55,905 bases of DNA from Scenedesmus sp. ARA3. Its lineage: Eukaryota > Chlorophyta > Chlorophyceae > Sphaeropleales > Scenedesmaceae. The notes below the pieces were generated by a model. It did no database searches. It was not told the DNA's origin and saw nothing but the letters and a program-made list of their open reading frames with translations. The stretch is taken from NCBI GenBank assembly GCA_004335835.1, contig RWJK01000603.1, positions 1 to 55,905 on the forward strand, given 5' to 3'. How positions within the stretch are numbered: position 1 is the stretch's first letter; every line of letters starts with the position of its first letter. Position numbers and translations under genes: made by a program. Shown here piece by piece: positions 1 to 10,874 of this stretch.

Positions 1-339
1 TTGTTTGAATGAGTCACTGCTTCAGCAGCAGCGAAGCAGCGCCACGACTGCAGCCAGGTGAGGAGGCCGGCTCAGCGGCAGGGGCTGCATGTGTTGCTGT
101 TGCTTGCCATGACAGCAGCGGCAGCAGCAGCCGTGGTTCAGCCCTGAACAGCTGCACCTGTACACTGTGCATCCGCCATTGTGCTGTCTTCGTAGCACAC
201 AGACTGCATCATGCCGCCATCTGGAGTCCAGTTGCAGCTAGCTCTCGCTACCCACAGCATGCTGTGCTTCAAAGCTTAACGTATGCTGCCGCCGCCGCTG
301 CTGCTGCTGCTGCTGCCGCTGCCACTGCTGCTGCTGCAG

Positions 340-1166
340 GTGGTGTATGCCCTGCCTCAGGGCCCTGACCCCGCTGACGCACTCATCAGCGAGTGCGGCG
401 CCATGAACATGATGTTCGTGTTCAAGCGCTTCAAGGCAGCAGGGGCAAGCGCGCAGCAAGGCAGCCCAGAGCTGGAGGTTGTCACACCTCCACTGGATGG
501 AACTATCTTGCCTGGGGTGACGCGCGACTCCATCATTCAGCTGCTGAAGCAGTGAGTGCTGTTGCTGCTGCTGCCGCGTCGCTGAGTTGCACTGCTGTTG
601 AAGGAGTGAGCAGCGCCGCTGCTGTGTCTGCTGCTGACTGGGCTGCAGCGCCAAGTCAAGTCAAGTTTAAGCCATTGTGTGCGCACGCAGGTCTAGCTAC
701 ATGCAGCATGCGCCGCTTGAAAGCAACAGGTAGCTGCCCTGCCTCATGTGATGCCTCATGTGATGCCTCATGTGATGCCTCATGTGATGCCTCATGTGAT
801 GCCTCTTTTGCCAGCTTTTGACTTCTTGGCCCAAACCGCTGCTTTCCCTTGCGCCGCACATCTTCCGCTCACAGGCGGCCGGACGTGCTGGTCTCCGAGC
901 GGCCCCTCACAGTGCGCGAGCTGCTGTCAGCGCACGCCTCAGGCCTGCTGCTGGAGGTCTTCGGCTGCGGCACTGCCTGCGTGGTGCAGCCTGTGAGCTG
1001 CGTGGTCACTGAAGATGGCAGTGAGCTGGCGCTGCCTGCTGCTGGTGCTGCTGCTGCTGGCGGCGGCCCTGATGCGAGCGTGAGTGTGGCGGAGTGGGCG
1101 CGGCAGCGGCTGAGTGATATTCAGTATGGGCGGGTGGAACACCCCTGGAGCGTGCCTTTTGAGTGA
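340..1166 (+). CDS. Branched-chain aminotransferase, C-terminal part (5' exons outside window)
   Basis: Two exons are visible, 340-551 and 875-1166; the join restores a Gln codon (CA|G). The protein reads ISECGAMNMMFVF, then VTPPLDGTILPGVTRDSI, VSERPLTVREL, EVFGCGTACVVQPVS and LSDIQYGRVEHPWSV, which are the successive C-terminal blocks of fold-type IV (BCAT) PLP aminotransferases. The enzyme interconverts Leu/Ile/Val with their 2-oxo acids and is usually mitochondrial or plastidic. The PLP lysine block lies upstream and is not in the window, so targeting cannot be judged. The first exon starts directly after a (CTG)n run ending CAG. The stop is TGA at 1164-1166. The family call is secure; the isoform is not known. 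Confidence 0.9.
741..800. repeat. 12-bp tandem repeat, 5 copies, in BCAT intron
   Basis: The unit GCCTCATGTGAT is repeated five times without change inside the intron between the two BCAT exons. It makes open frames on both strands that are not genes. Confidence 0.95.
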
Positions 1167-2753
1167 GCTGAAGGAGGGTGCTGTTGCTAGTCACTAGCAT
1201 TGCTGGGCTGCAGCAGCAGATGCAAGAATGCAGCAGCGCGCTGGAGTTTAGGCTGCGGCAGACACAGAGGGACTTGTTGTTTGCAGGATTGCCCACAGGT
1301 GCAGCAAAGCAGGCCTTGTGACACAACATTATGATGTTGGGGGCCAGAGGTGGCCCTCACAGCACACAGCAGTTGGTCGCACATTACGCACGTAGCTAGC
1401 GCTGTGCAGGGTAGCGCCAGTGCATCAGGTGTGCCTCCTGTGTACCATACGACTGGCTTATGTACTGTACATCGCTGGATCAGCATAGCTAGCAGGTTAT
1501 GGCTGCTCAGCAGGCAGCTATATGCCCACCCGCTGCCCTTTGCAGCAGGCTTGTTTGGCGTGGCTGTGGGCGGTTTGCCAGCGCTAGCTTTTGTACAACA
1601 GGGATTGCATGTTGGCACGGCTGCATTGGCCGTGTCAGGGGATGTTGATATGTGCTTAGGCAAGGGGTTACAGGTTGCTTCGGCAGGTGTCGTACGTTGC
1701 ATGCAGCGTAGGCATGGTTGCTGCCGGACCATGGGCAATGCTGAATGTGCACTTCTCGTTGTGTGCGACAGACACAGCAATGTGTACAAGCTGTTAGCAA
1801 TGCAGGCTGGTGTGGTGTGCTGCTTGCTTCATTCACTTGCTGCAGCCACACGCATGTGCGTCAAGTTAGGGCTTTAACAAGCAATCAGCTTCAGCCGAGT
1901 GTAGGCAGCCAGACAGTGAAAATTACATTTTGTCATTGACAACAGCAATGTTTGCAGCGCGTGAATGTGGGCCGCGGTGCACAGGCCGCTTTGCAGATGC
2001 AGCAGTGCATGTGTGGCCCTTCATGCTTGTGCTTGACAAATGACAACAGACAGTTATGCATTGATGGTTTGGGTGTGTTGCGCAACGCATGCGTGCACAG
2101 AGAACAGCATCATCTCCGGGAAGTTCATAATGAATCAAGTTGCATGCGGTTGCAGTAGTGGGAATGGAGTGCTCGTGACGCTGAGCTAGCTGACTTCAAG
2201 CCAGTTGGCTGCAGCTGCTAGTTGCAGCTTGGTGAGCCTTAAAATGTAGCATGCAGCGAAAGGTCCTGCTGCTTTAAACGTATGTATACGTATACAACAA
2301 GGCTGGTATGCTCGGCGTGCATGGTATGGCACCTGCTCGTGCTTGCAGCAGCGGCACTGCTGGATGTAGGGGTTGCATGTTTGCAATGTTGATGGGGATT
2401 TGGTCTCACGTGGAGCGCCTGGAAATTAACCGCCATAGGCATTGTGCTGCCAATGCAAAATGTGGCGTTGAAATCTTGTTCGTTGCTTCAACATTTTCAC
2501 CCAACATGCTGCTTCAAGCAGGCCAGCGGGCGTCATCACTGCTGGGTGGGCCATCTATGGCACATGACCCTGTGTTAGCTGTGTCAGGACAAGTCGCACG
2601 AAAACCGCTCATCAAAAACTGTGGTGTAAGCAATTAAGTGTTTTGAAGGTGCAGCTACGTCTGCTGGCCGCGCGAAGGTGCAGCTACGTCCGCGCGTATA
2701 CGCTTTGGGCGGGATTGGCGTGCATGAACTGTACATACAACCCAGCAGCTAAG
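1167..2753. other. Intergenic / 3' flank of BCAT, no gene seen
   Basis: Open frames here (for example about 1350-1877) have no recognisable domain, no usable splice structure and a composition like the flanks. A 17-bp direct repeat (2645-2661 and 2674-2690) lies just upstream of the next gene. The stretch probably holds the BCAT 3'UTR and the promoter of the TBL-like gene. Confidence 0.6.
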
Positions 2754-4731
2754 ATGGGAACGACCTTGGTTTTCATTTCGATATTTGTACTAGCAGCAGC
2801 GCATGCATGCTGCGCACAACAAGAAGCAGCTGCGGCTCAGTGCAGCGTCAAATATGCGACCGACTCGCAGCTGCTGTTCGGAGACGTCTTCAAAGCTTGC
2901 AAGAGCGGCTGTCAGCCTCGTAGTGACGACTGGTGCGGGCGCATGCAGCACAGCAACGACAGCAGCAGCGGCAGCAGCAGCAGCAGCAGCAGCACGACCT
3001 TTCACATAGTTGGCAGCAGCACTCCCTCCACAGTCCCTGAGCCACTGTTCACGCACATCCTCCAGCGCACATGATAGAAGCCAGATTCACCAAACTCTGT
3101 CTTTTGGTTCAAAAGAAGCCGGTTGTCGCTCACTCGTTGTGTTTACCTCGCATGCCTCACTGCCTGCCGCATGCTGCGATTCCATGCAGGAGCCAAGGCT
3201 GCAACCCCGCAGTGGTACCCAACCCGCTGCGCTACGGAACTTGCCGGCCCTCCCAGACTCAGCTGGTGCTGCGCCACCTGTCAGGGCAGGGCGACTACGC
3301 AGCAATGAGCCGCTTCTCGCCCTGCACGCTGCACCAGCACCTGAGCGGCAGGACGCTGTGGCTTGTGGGGTGAGCGGCAGCAACGGCAGCGGCAGCGGCA
3401 GCAGCAGCAGCAGCAGCAGCAGCAGAATGCAGAGCAGCAGCCAGCTGCACTAGGTTCTGTGTTGGTATCACTGCCGCAGCAGCAGCACTACATCACTGCT
3501 ACAGCAATCGCTAGGTGGGGCTGCACGCCGCTGGCTGCAAGGGTTCAGCAGCATGCTACATGCACTCTTTAGTGAACAGACTCTGCTGGTAACAGCTGTC
3601 TTACAACTGTTTTGTGATCGTACTTTGTCAACTTGCACTGCAGCGACTCCCTCATGAAAAACTACTACCTGGCGCTGCGCTGCTTCCTGCTGGACTTTTG
3701 GGACCACGCAAAAGGAGAATGCGCACCCACTCCAGACCCCGCTCTGCACCGGGCCATCTACCAGGCAGCAGACACCAATATTAGCAGTGTGCTGGGAAGT
3801 AACGTTATAACAGACGTGCCGCGCTGCCTGCACCTGGTTGGGGGCGGCCGGGTGTGCTGGATGCACTGCGTGCGTGGGGAGGAGTTTGCAGGCAGCGACC
3901 CTCAGGTGGGTGCGGCAGCTGGGCTGAACATGTTGCATTGTTTCCAGTTTAGGACATTGTTGTACCACACTTACCTGCTCTGTATGTGTGGAGCAGTTTG
4001 GCAGGCAGCAACCCTCAGGTGAGCGCGGCAGCCGGACTGAGATGTTGAGAGTTCGTTTCATGTGAACACATGCTTGCACAGCAATGCTTCACGCCACAAT
4101 GGGCTGGTACAGCCCAATTCAATGACAGCACTGGATGTTGCGCTGCTGCACATGCCAGTGGTTTGCAGGCGTTTCTATGCGTTTGCAGGCTTTTGTATGT
4201 TTTGTCATCTCGTCAGGCTTGATGCGCTGGTGCCAGCAGTTGCAGCTGCTGTGAGAGAGGGGGTGGCTGCAACTTGAAGTGGGTCCTGCTTTTTTGCTTT
4301 GAGTGATGTTCAAGGTGTCCCTGACTGACCTGCCTGCTGCCTGGCGCCGCCCATATGTACACTGCGTGTCCACTGCACTGGCAGGCGCCTGGCCTGCTGC
4401 CTCTGCTGCAGAGCAGCGGTGTGGCCAAGGGCCGGGACGTGTTCTTCGTCAACTTTGGGCGCTGGCACTACTTCAACTGCCTGGGCCTGCAGGAAGACAC
4501 CTACAGAAAGTCGCTGCATCAGCTGGGGGAGTTCTACCAGGTGATCTTATGCAACAAGAAACAATTACTTTCGGCAGCACACAGGTACAGATGCTGTTCA
4601 CATCATGCTGTCTAGCGAGGTGTGAGGATCCTGCAGTCAGGGATGTGCGGCTGTGCATGCTGACATCTGCTGCACCTGCTAGCTAATGCCCGCTCCTAAG
4701 CTCAGCACCATTTTGGCAACTGCAATTGCTT

Positions 4732-4794
<63 letters not shown>

Positions 4795-6461
4795 AGGCCA
4801 CACGCGCGTCCTTCCCCAACCTCATCTTCAAGGTCTCCAGCCACGACCACACCGCCTGCCAGCCAGGGCAGCAGGCAGCACGCGCCATTAAAGACAAATG
4901 CGTGCCTGTACGCGAGGGTGAGTTCGCGATGCTCAACTGCTGCTCAGCATGATAGTTTGGAGAGGTCTGTGTAGGTGCTTCAGGCTGCACAGCATGCAAG
5001 CTGTGGCGGGGTTGCACTCTGCTGTGCCTGAGCTAGTCAGTGGGTGCACGGTGGTGCCGCTACTGGCCGCAGAAGCTGCTGCCTATCGATGTTTGGTCAA
5101 ATCTAGTGACAATGCGCCGCTGCTGATGTATGCTGCCTATGTGTGTTGTGTGCTGTGCAGGGGCCTACCCGCTGACTCTGGGCAGGACAGTGGCCAGCAT
5201 TGGTGAACAGGTGCTCAGCAGGTGGGGCCCAAGCCAGCACTGTGCACGCCGCCTGCTGCAGTGTGATCAATGATAAACCATACTGGCAGTGCCGCAGCCG
5301 TGCTGCATCACCTGATTTGTGCAGCTGCAAGACTTGTTGTTGTGATGCTGTAGGAGCTAGTGCTTAGACCAGGTGCAGCTTCAGCACACACGCCCAGGAT
5401 GCGACAGCAGTGCAGGCGGCACCAGCAGACTGCACAGCCTCACGCACAGTCAGGCGCTGCCAGCCTCCCCCAGCATGTTTAAGCATGCTTCCTGCACCTG
5501 GTGTTCACGCAGTTGCTCACACACAGCACATGCCGACCATGACACAGCACGATTTGACCCACAATATCCATGGCACACACCTGCTGGTTTGCACACGCTG
5601 CTGCTGCGCAGGTATGGCGTGCCGCTGATCAACACTTATAATGCCACCGTGGCGCTGCACCTGGGCCACATCTTCCACCCCCTGGGGGAGGTGCAGGACT
5701 GCCTGCACTACTGCTCCCCTGGCATACCAGAGGTGAGCCGGCACAGCAGCAGTCGCTGACACAGCGTGCGGTATCATAACACACTTTCTGCCACAGCCGC
5801 GTTATGATCAAGACTACTGGCACAACGGACATTCATCAGCATTGGATGCAGCTGGCTGTGGCTCTGTACAGCAGTTCCTGCAAAGTTCACAATGCGTTTG
5901 CTGCTCGCCAGGCATACCGGTATGCCTGGCGAGCAGCAAATGCATTGCGTACTTTACAGGAACCTCAGTGAGGTGTGTCAGCACAGCACAGCTGCTGACA
6001 CGGCTTGCGGCATTGTGATGCACCAAACTGTCGGCACCAGTGACGGGCATGAGCATTAGATGCAGCTGGCACCGCGTGGCTCTGTGCAGCGATTCCTGGG
6101 TAGTGTAGGATGTCCTTGCTGAATAACACGCTGCTGCTGCTGCTGCTGCCACCTGTGCTCACTGCCTTTGCTTGAGCAGTATGACATGTGGGGCATGTTC
6201 AAAGCCATGCAGGCGCTCAACATCAAGCCCCTCGAGCCGCAAACAGCGGACACCGCAGCAGCAGCAGACGCAGCTGCGGCAGCAGCAGCAGCAGCAGCAG
6301 CAGCAGAGCCCGCCGCGCAGGCGTGCGTGCCTGTTACCGATACTGTTCCTCCCCCAGGGTGGTCCTACTACTATGACAGCAAGTTCCGCAGGGGGGGCAG
6401 TGCTGCGGGTGGAGCTGCTGCAGCTCAGATGCAGGAAGCAGAATGGGATGTTTTGGTGTAG
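2754..6461 (+). CDS. TBL/PC-esterase-family secreted polysaccharide O-acyl esterase/transferase-like protein
   Basis: Start ATG 2754 is followed by a hydrophobic signal peptide (TTLVFISIFVLAAAHACC). Later exons: about 3190-3369, 3644-3905, 4385-4540 (or from 4412), 4797-4917, 5161-5221, 5612-5732, and about 6177-6461. Exons 2 and 3 join to give RTLWLVGDSLMKNYY, the GDS nucleophile block of the PC-esterase/TBL family. VFFVNFGRWHYF follows, and exon 7 has DCLHYCSPGIPE, the family's DxxH block. Plant TBL proteins act in the Golgi on cell-wall polysaccharides; the substrate here is unknown. The exon 1-2 junction could not be resolved: exon 1 has no phase-compatible GT donor, so a GC donor or a missed exon is possible. 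The C-terminal Ala-rich tail after 6240 is poorly constrained. A following open stretch (6529-6729) may be 3'UTR or an extra exon. Confidence 0.8.
3991..4018 (+). repeat. Intronic copy of the 3' end of TBL-like exon 3 with donor
   Basis: The exon end GGCAGCGACCCTCAG at 3905 with its donor GTGGGTGCGGCAGC is repeated 113 bp downstream as GGCAGCAACCCTCAG followed by GTGAGCGCGGCAGC. The copy keeps a good GT donor. Using it would retain the intervening intron sequence. Confidence 0.85.
4726..4796 (+). repeat. (CTG)n tract abutting a 3' splice site
   Basis: A run of about 20 CTG units ends in CTGCAG, and the AG is the acceptor of TBL-like exon 5 (starts 4797). Similar runs sit directly before the acceptors at 340, 15574, 17983, 42211 and 50405. 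Confidence 0.9.
5875..5962. repeat. Near-perfect 44-bp palindrome in TBL-like intron
   Basis: Two arms of about 44 nt meet with no spacer at 5918/5919. The inner 22 bp are perfect (centre GGCATACC|GGTATGCC) and the outer parts have about five mismatches. The flanks, about 5740-5874 and 5963-6110, also resemble each other as a diverged direct repeat. This could be a cruciform, a foldback element or a small-RNA hairpin source. Confidence 0.9.
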
Positions 6462-7099
6462 TGCCGTAGTTGGCTGTTCTGTTTGCTTTGGTCCTGTGTT
6501 TTGAACGAGTCACAAGTTACAAGGTAGCATGTTCTACACAATCTCTGTGCATGTGCTTTGCTCACAAGGGATCCTCAAACAGTGGGGAGGCAACGGGAGT
6601 GCCTCCTGCGTGCTCCGCTCCAGCTGGCTCACTGAGTGGCTCTGGGCGCACTTCGACGGCACCTGGTGCCACCAGGCTAGCAGAGGTCAGCGGCTGATGG
6701 ACGCCGTGCAACACACAGAAACCATGTAAAGTTTGCTTTTTTGCTGTTCATTGCTGCGATTTGCCGGAACTGTGGAAGGGAGGGGGTAATCCTCCCCGGC
6801 AAGGGCAGCCTCAGGCTGACTTGTCACACATGTGTGACACTGTACAGTGCAGCAGCACAGATGACAACCCCGGGGCCGGGGTGTCAGCGAGTACAAGGCC
6901 TGTAGCTTGAAAAGATTCATAGGTTTGATGCAATTCGGTTTGTTGTCAACAGCTGCTCCCGTAGTCGATAGGTCAGCACGACTTCTGTAGGAAAATCAGT
7001 TTGCTCCATGATGAAGCCACAGGAGAAGCTTTCCCGAATTACGGCAAGCGCAAGCTGTTGTTCTGCAAAATAAAACAAGTCTAGTATTAAAGGTCTACG
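6462..7099. other. Intergenic between TBL-like and SGNH genes
   Basis: It holds a 3'UTR candidate, an 18-bp perfect palindrome TGTCACACATGTGTGACA at 6822-6839, and the 5' flank of the SGNH gene. No other gene is seen. Confidence 0.6.
6725..6729 (+). terminator. Putative TGTAA poly(A) signal, TBL-like gene
   Basis: TGTAA is the usual chlorophycean polyadenylation signal. It occurs here 264 bp after the proposed stop and is the first one noticed downstream. Confidence 0.4.
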
Positions 7100-8236
7100 A
7101 TGGCTAAACGTTTGTACTTGGGAAGGTTGCCAGTAGCTGGACAAAAAGCGGCAGTGCTTACCACCACCGGAAAGCAGTGGCTGATCCTGCTGAGCGCAGT
7201 AGTTTTGATAGGATACTTGCATGAAATGGCCTCAGCAGTTCTGGCACCCGCTGAAGCGCAGCGGGTGAGTCACAGTAAGCAGAGCAGTAGCAACCCACTT
7301 GTGGCTAGTGACTGGAAGTATGCCTGTGCGCTACTCTGGGTGTTGCAGACCGCTCACAGCAGGCCAAAGAATGCTTTGTTATGTTCAAAGGCAAACAGCA
7401 GTTCTGTTACTCGTTTATGCAGGCTTTGAGTACGCTGCTGCAAGCTCCACTCATGGGGCCCAACTGGCTGCTGTCGAAAGGCTTCGCTGGGGCCCCTGCC
7501 AATGCCAGAAACTGGGACCGCCTGGCCCAGGCGCTTGCAGGAAAGTCAAATGTAACAGTCGTTACTTTTGGTGGATCTGTTACGCAAGGTCACCTGCGGG
7601 AGAGCAGGAATGGCAGCTGGGTGGAGGAGGTGCAGGCGTGGCTGGGGGAGGCCTTCCCAGGTGGGGCGGGTTCGCATGTGTGCGCAAGTCCTTGTTTATT
7701 TTCAGTTTAATCCAAGTAATTAATTCTGCTGTAGCACCAGCAGCAGCAGCAGCAGCAGGAACAGCAGCAGCAGCAGCAGTGGCAGAGGGAACACTGGTCT
7801 TGGGGCAAGTGTGGGGGGCGCAGGCTGTCCATAGTTGGTGGGACCAGGCAGCTCAACGGCAGCAGTGCTGGCAGCCACCATTGCTAGCATCTCCTATACG
7901 GCAAGCAAGCACAGCACACGGGGCGCGAAAACTCTGCTACCAGGGCGCTCCAGACAGACACAACCCTGCCATGCAACAAGCTACACACGGCCCTGCAAGC
8001 ACTTCAAGCACGCATGCTTCATGGCAACACAGCCACGGCATAAACAGTTCAACTTTTTCAACTGCACCTGGCCCAGGTGTCACCCTAAACATCATCAACC
8101 TGGGGCGGGGCTCCACCACGGCACTGCCAGCAGCCATGTGCTGGTATGACTACGTGCCCCCAACAGCAGACCTGGTCATTGTGGAGTACTCCGCAAACGG
8201 CTGCCTGCGCCTGCAGTGGTGAGCAGCGTCATACTG

Positions 8237-8282
<46 letters not shown>

Positions 8283-10874
8283 TCCTGGAAGCACAAGCTA
8301 AATTTGCTAGAGTGAGCTGCTACTAGCAGCAACTTGGCAGCTGGTGGTCTTGGCTGTGGTTTGTTGCTGCGTGTGCAGACAAGGCGGCAGCAGTGGTTGT
8401 GCATCGCAGGTTGATGCTGCAGCAGTTGGTTGAGCACAGTGCTGAGTGCGTGTAGGCAACAGCACCCAGCGATATGCAGCAGCAGCCAATTATGATGCCC
8501 TTACTGGCCCACAGCAGCTGCAGCTTCATGCCATCACCACAAAAGCTGGGCCCACCACTTCCTGCCCACTATGTGTGCTGCTGTCGCTTGCTGTCCCCAG
8601 CACATCAATCGCGTCACAGAGGGTGAGCCACTGCTCCGCTGTCAGGCCTGCTAGCAGCTGTCATGCAACTTGTCAATCACAGAGGCTGGTCAGCACACTG
8701 CCACGCTATGTGCCAGCTCTGCCACAGCCATGCTCGCCAGCAAGCAGCACTGCAGCCACCACGCGCCCCAACAGCAAACGTATCAACATATGTATCAACT
8801 TCTGTGAACGTATACGTCAGCCGCGACCTACCTTTTGCCAGCACAGCATGATGTCGGGGCTGCCTGCAGGTGGCTACGAGGTGATGCGGCGTGTGCCCGA
8901 TGCAGTGTCATTACATCAAGTACTCCCTGCCATGTGTCAACATACATGCTGTATAGCACCTGTATAGCACCTGTTGTGGCCACACTGCCTGCAGGTAGCC
9001 GACTATGAGGTGCTGCTGCGCCGCGTGATGCGGCGCGCCCCAAATGCAGCGCTGCTGAGCTTTGGTATCTTCAGCTTCGGCAGCACGGCAGTGGCTCCCA
9101 AAGCCAGCGGTGCCACGCCAGGCGCTGCACAGGACGCACCAAACAATGACTTGCCAGTGCCGTTCTACAACTCAGGTGCGAGCAATGTTAGCAAGCACCT
9201 GGAATGAGCTGCTGAATGTCTTTGAAAACTTTCCGCTGTGCACAGCTTGCTTCCAGCTTGCTTACTTCCTTGCGTGACGATGGGCGAGGGTAGTCATCTG
9301 CAGCGTGCCTGAACTCGCAGGCAGCAGCACCACTGAGGCCAGCTCAGCTGCCTGTGCAACCCAGCACCGTACGCTACTGCTAGCAGCAGCCAAAAACTGC
9401 TGTGGCTGTTTGCTTTCTTTTGTTTAATGGCTGCAGGCGAAGCAATGCATGCGCTGCTGGCAGAGGTGTACAGCATCCCATTCGTGTCAGCGCGCAACGC
9501 GCTGTACAGCCTGATGTGGGATGATGCAGCGCTGACGGCTGCCACCGGCTTCACGAAACGGCAGCTCATGCAGGACGAAATCCATCCCACTGCGTTAGGA
9601 CAAGCACTGTATGGCCGGGGACTAATGGCGTATGCGATGCAGCGCATGCTGGCACGTGAACTGAGGGTAATGGCCAATGGTGATGCTGCTGGGGGCCTTC
9701 CGGATGGCACGCTGTTTGATTGTGATGGTGCAGGGGCTCCGGCTGTTGTGCCAGGGGGTGCAACTGGGGCGCCTGTGGATGCGGCGATTCGGCCGGTCAG
9801 CCCACTGGCTTCTCAAGAAGCAGATGGGGTGAGTGCACTCTGTGTTTTGTTGCATGGTGACATTGACGGTGCGCTTGCTGTTACTGGCTGTGTTTGTTTC
9901 GTGTCAGGGCAGGCATGAAGGGTGTCACTTGCTGCAATAGAAGTGCACATGATGTAGGGGTAGGCAGAGAATCGCAGCGCTTGCCGCAGTGCACCATGCT
10001 TTCTACACAAGATAGCTACCGCTGCGACCCTGCTCGACAAACATTCCCCTCACACCCACACACCCTTGCTTGCAGGACCCTTGGTGTGTGGAGAGCTTAG
10101 CCTTCCAGCAGTGGCACACCAACTCCTCGCAGTCAAAACCTCGGCAGTGGACCTGGCAGGACGCAGCTGTGCAGGACGGCACGCGCCGCTACTGCGACCA
10201 CTGCAACTGCTACAGGATGGGCCTCACTGCTAACAGGCCGGGCAGTGCTCTGATGCTCACTGTCGACACCAGCTCTGCTGTGCAAAGGGTGGCGCAGCAG
10301 CCAAAATCCTATCCTGCTGCAGCTCTAAACAAGGTGCAGCTGGCGGTGCTGTTTACACAGGCACCGCGTGGGAAGTTGGGCGTTGCACGGCTAAGCTGTG
10401 TGGCCAACTGTGTGTGTGGTGAGATAGAGATGGATGGAATTGCTGCTGATGGAGACGGCTCCGCGGCACTTGCAGCCGGCAGGACTGAGGTGAGCTGGGC
10501 TGTGTTTGCTGGTGCTGCTGCCGCTGCTGCTGCAGCTGCTGCAGCTGCACGTGCACTGTACAAATATTCTGGGGATTTGTGGTTAATGCTGCATGCATGT
10601 ATGCAGATGTGAGCAGCAAACACTCAGGCTGAAGGTAATGTGTTGCCTCGGCTCATCAGCTGCTTTGCAAAACTGATGCCGCCAACACTTGTGTGTCGCT
10701 TCATGCGCTGTGCAGGTGACATCGCACCCACAATGTGTCATCCGCATAGAGGTCCTTGACAAGACAAGCAGCGGCGGCCATGTTTTCATTGTCCAAGGCA
10801 TTGCGGTCATTCCTTACACCAGCGCACCGCTGCTGACTCCAGTCGAGAGATTGCTGTTAAACACCCAAACCTGA
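7100..10874 (+). CDS. Membrane-anchored SGNH/GDSL-type hydrolase
   Basis: Eight exons in phase: 7100-7264, 7423-7660, 8077-8218, 8601-8622, 8995-9175, 9437-9828, 10076-10489, 10716-10874 (1713 nt, 570 aa). The N-terminus has one hydrophobic segment (WLILLSAVVLIGYLHEM, about residues 27-43), probably a signal anchor. SGNH blocks are seen in order: VTVVTFGGSVTQG (Ser about 107), NLGRGS (Gly block II), VIVEYSANG (Asn about 175) and DEIHP (Asp 296, His 299). The catalytic set is therefore complete. About 270 C-terminal residues follow, with several Cys and no recognised domain. The 22-nt exon 8601-8622 is inferred only from phase and splice sites. Likely an esterase or deacetylase of glycans in the secretory pathway; the substrate is unknown. 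It neighbours another SGNH-superfamily gene but is not a recent duplicate of it. Confidence 0.85.
8870..8905 (+). repeat. Intronic degenerate copy of SGNH exon 5 start with acceptor
   Basis: CTGCCTGCAG followed by GTGGCTACGAGGTGATGCGG mirrors the true exon start at 8995 (CTGCCTGCAG then GTAGCCGACTATGAGGTG and a downstream GTGATGCGGCG). It lies 125 bp upstream of the true start and retains an AG acceptor. Confidence 0.65.

Noticed and set aside
9..368. 119-aa open frame at the window start
   Set aside because: It is low-complexity Ala/Cys sequence overlapping the CTG run before the BCAT exon, with no homology-like blocks.
1350..1877. 175-aa open frame downstream of BCAT
   Set aside because: It starts at a non-ATG codon, has no domain or exon partner, and a comparable frame is open on the other strand.
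3468..4079. 203-aa minus-strand frame
   Set aside because: It is antisense to TBL-like exon 3, which has clear family motifs on the plus strand.
6529..6729. Extra terminal exon of the TBL-like gene (ILKQWGGNGSASC)
   Set aside because: The upstream exon reaches a stop at 6461 and no donor clearly links to it. It is left as a possibility in the gene entry only.
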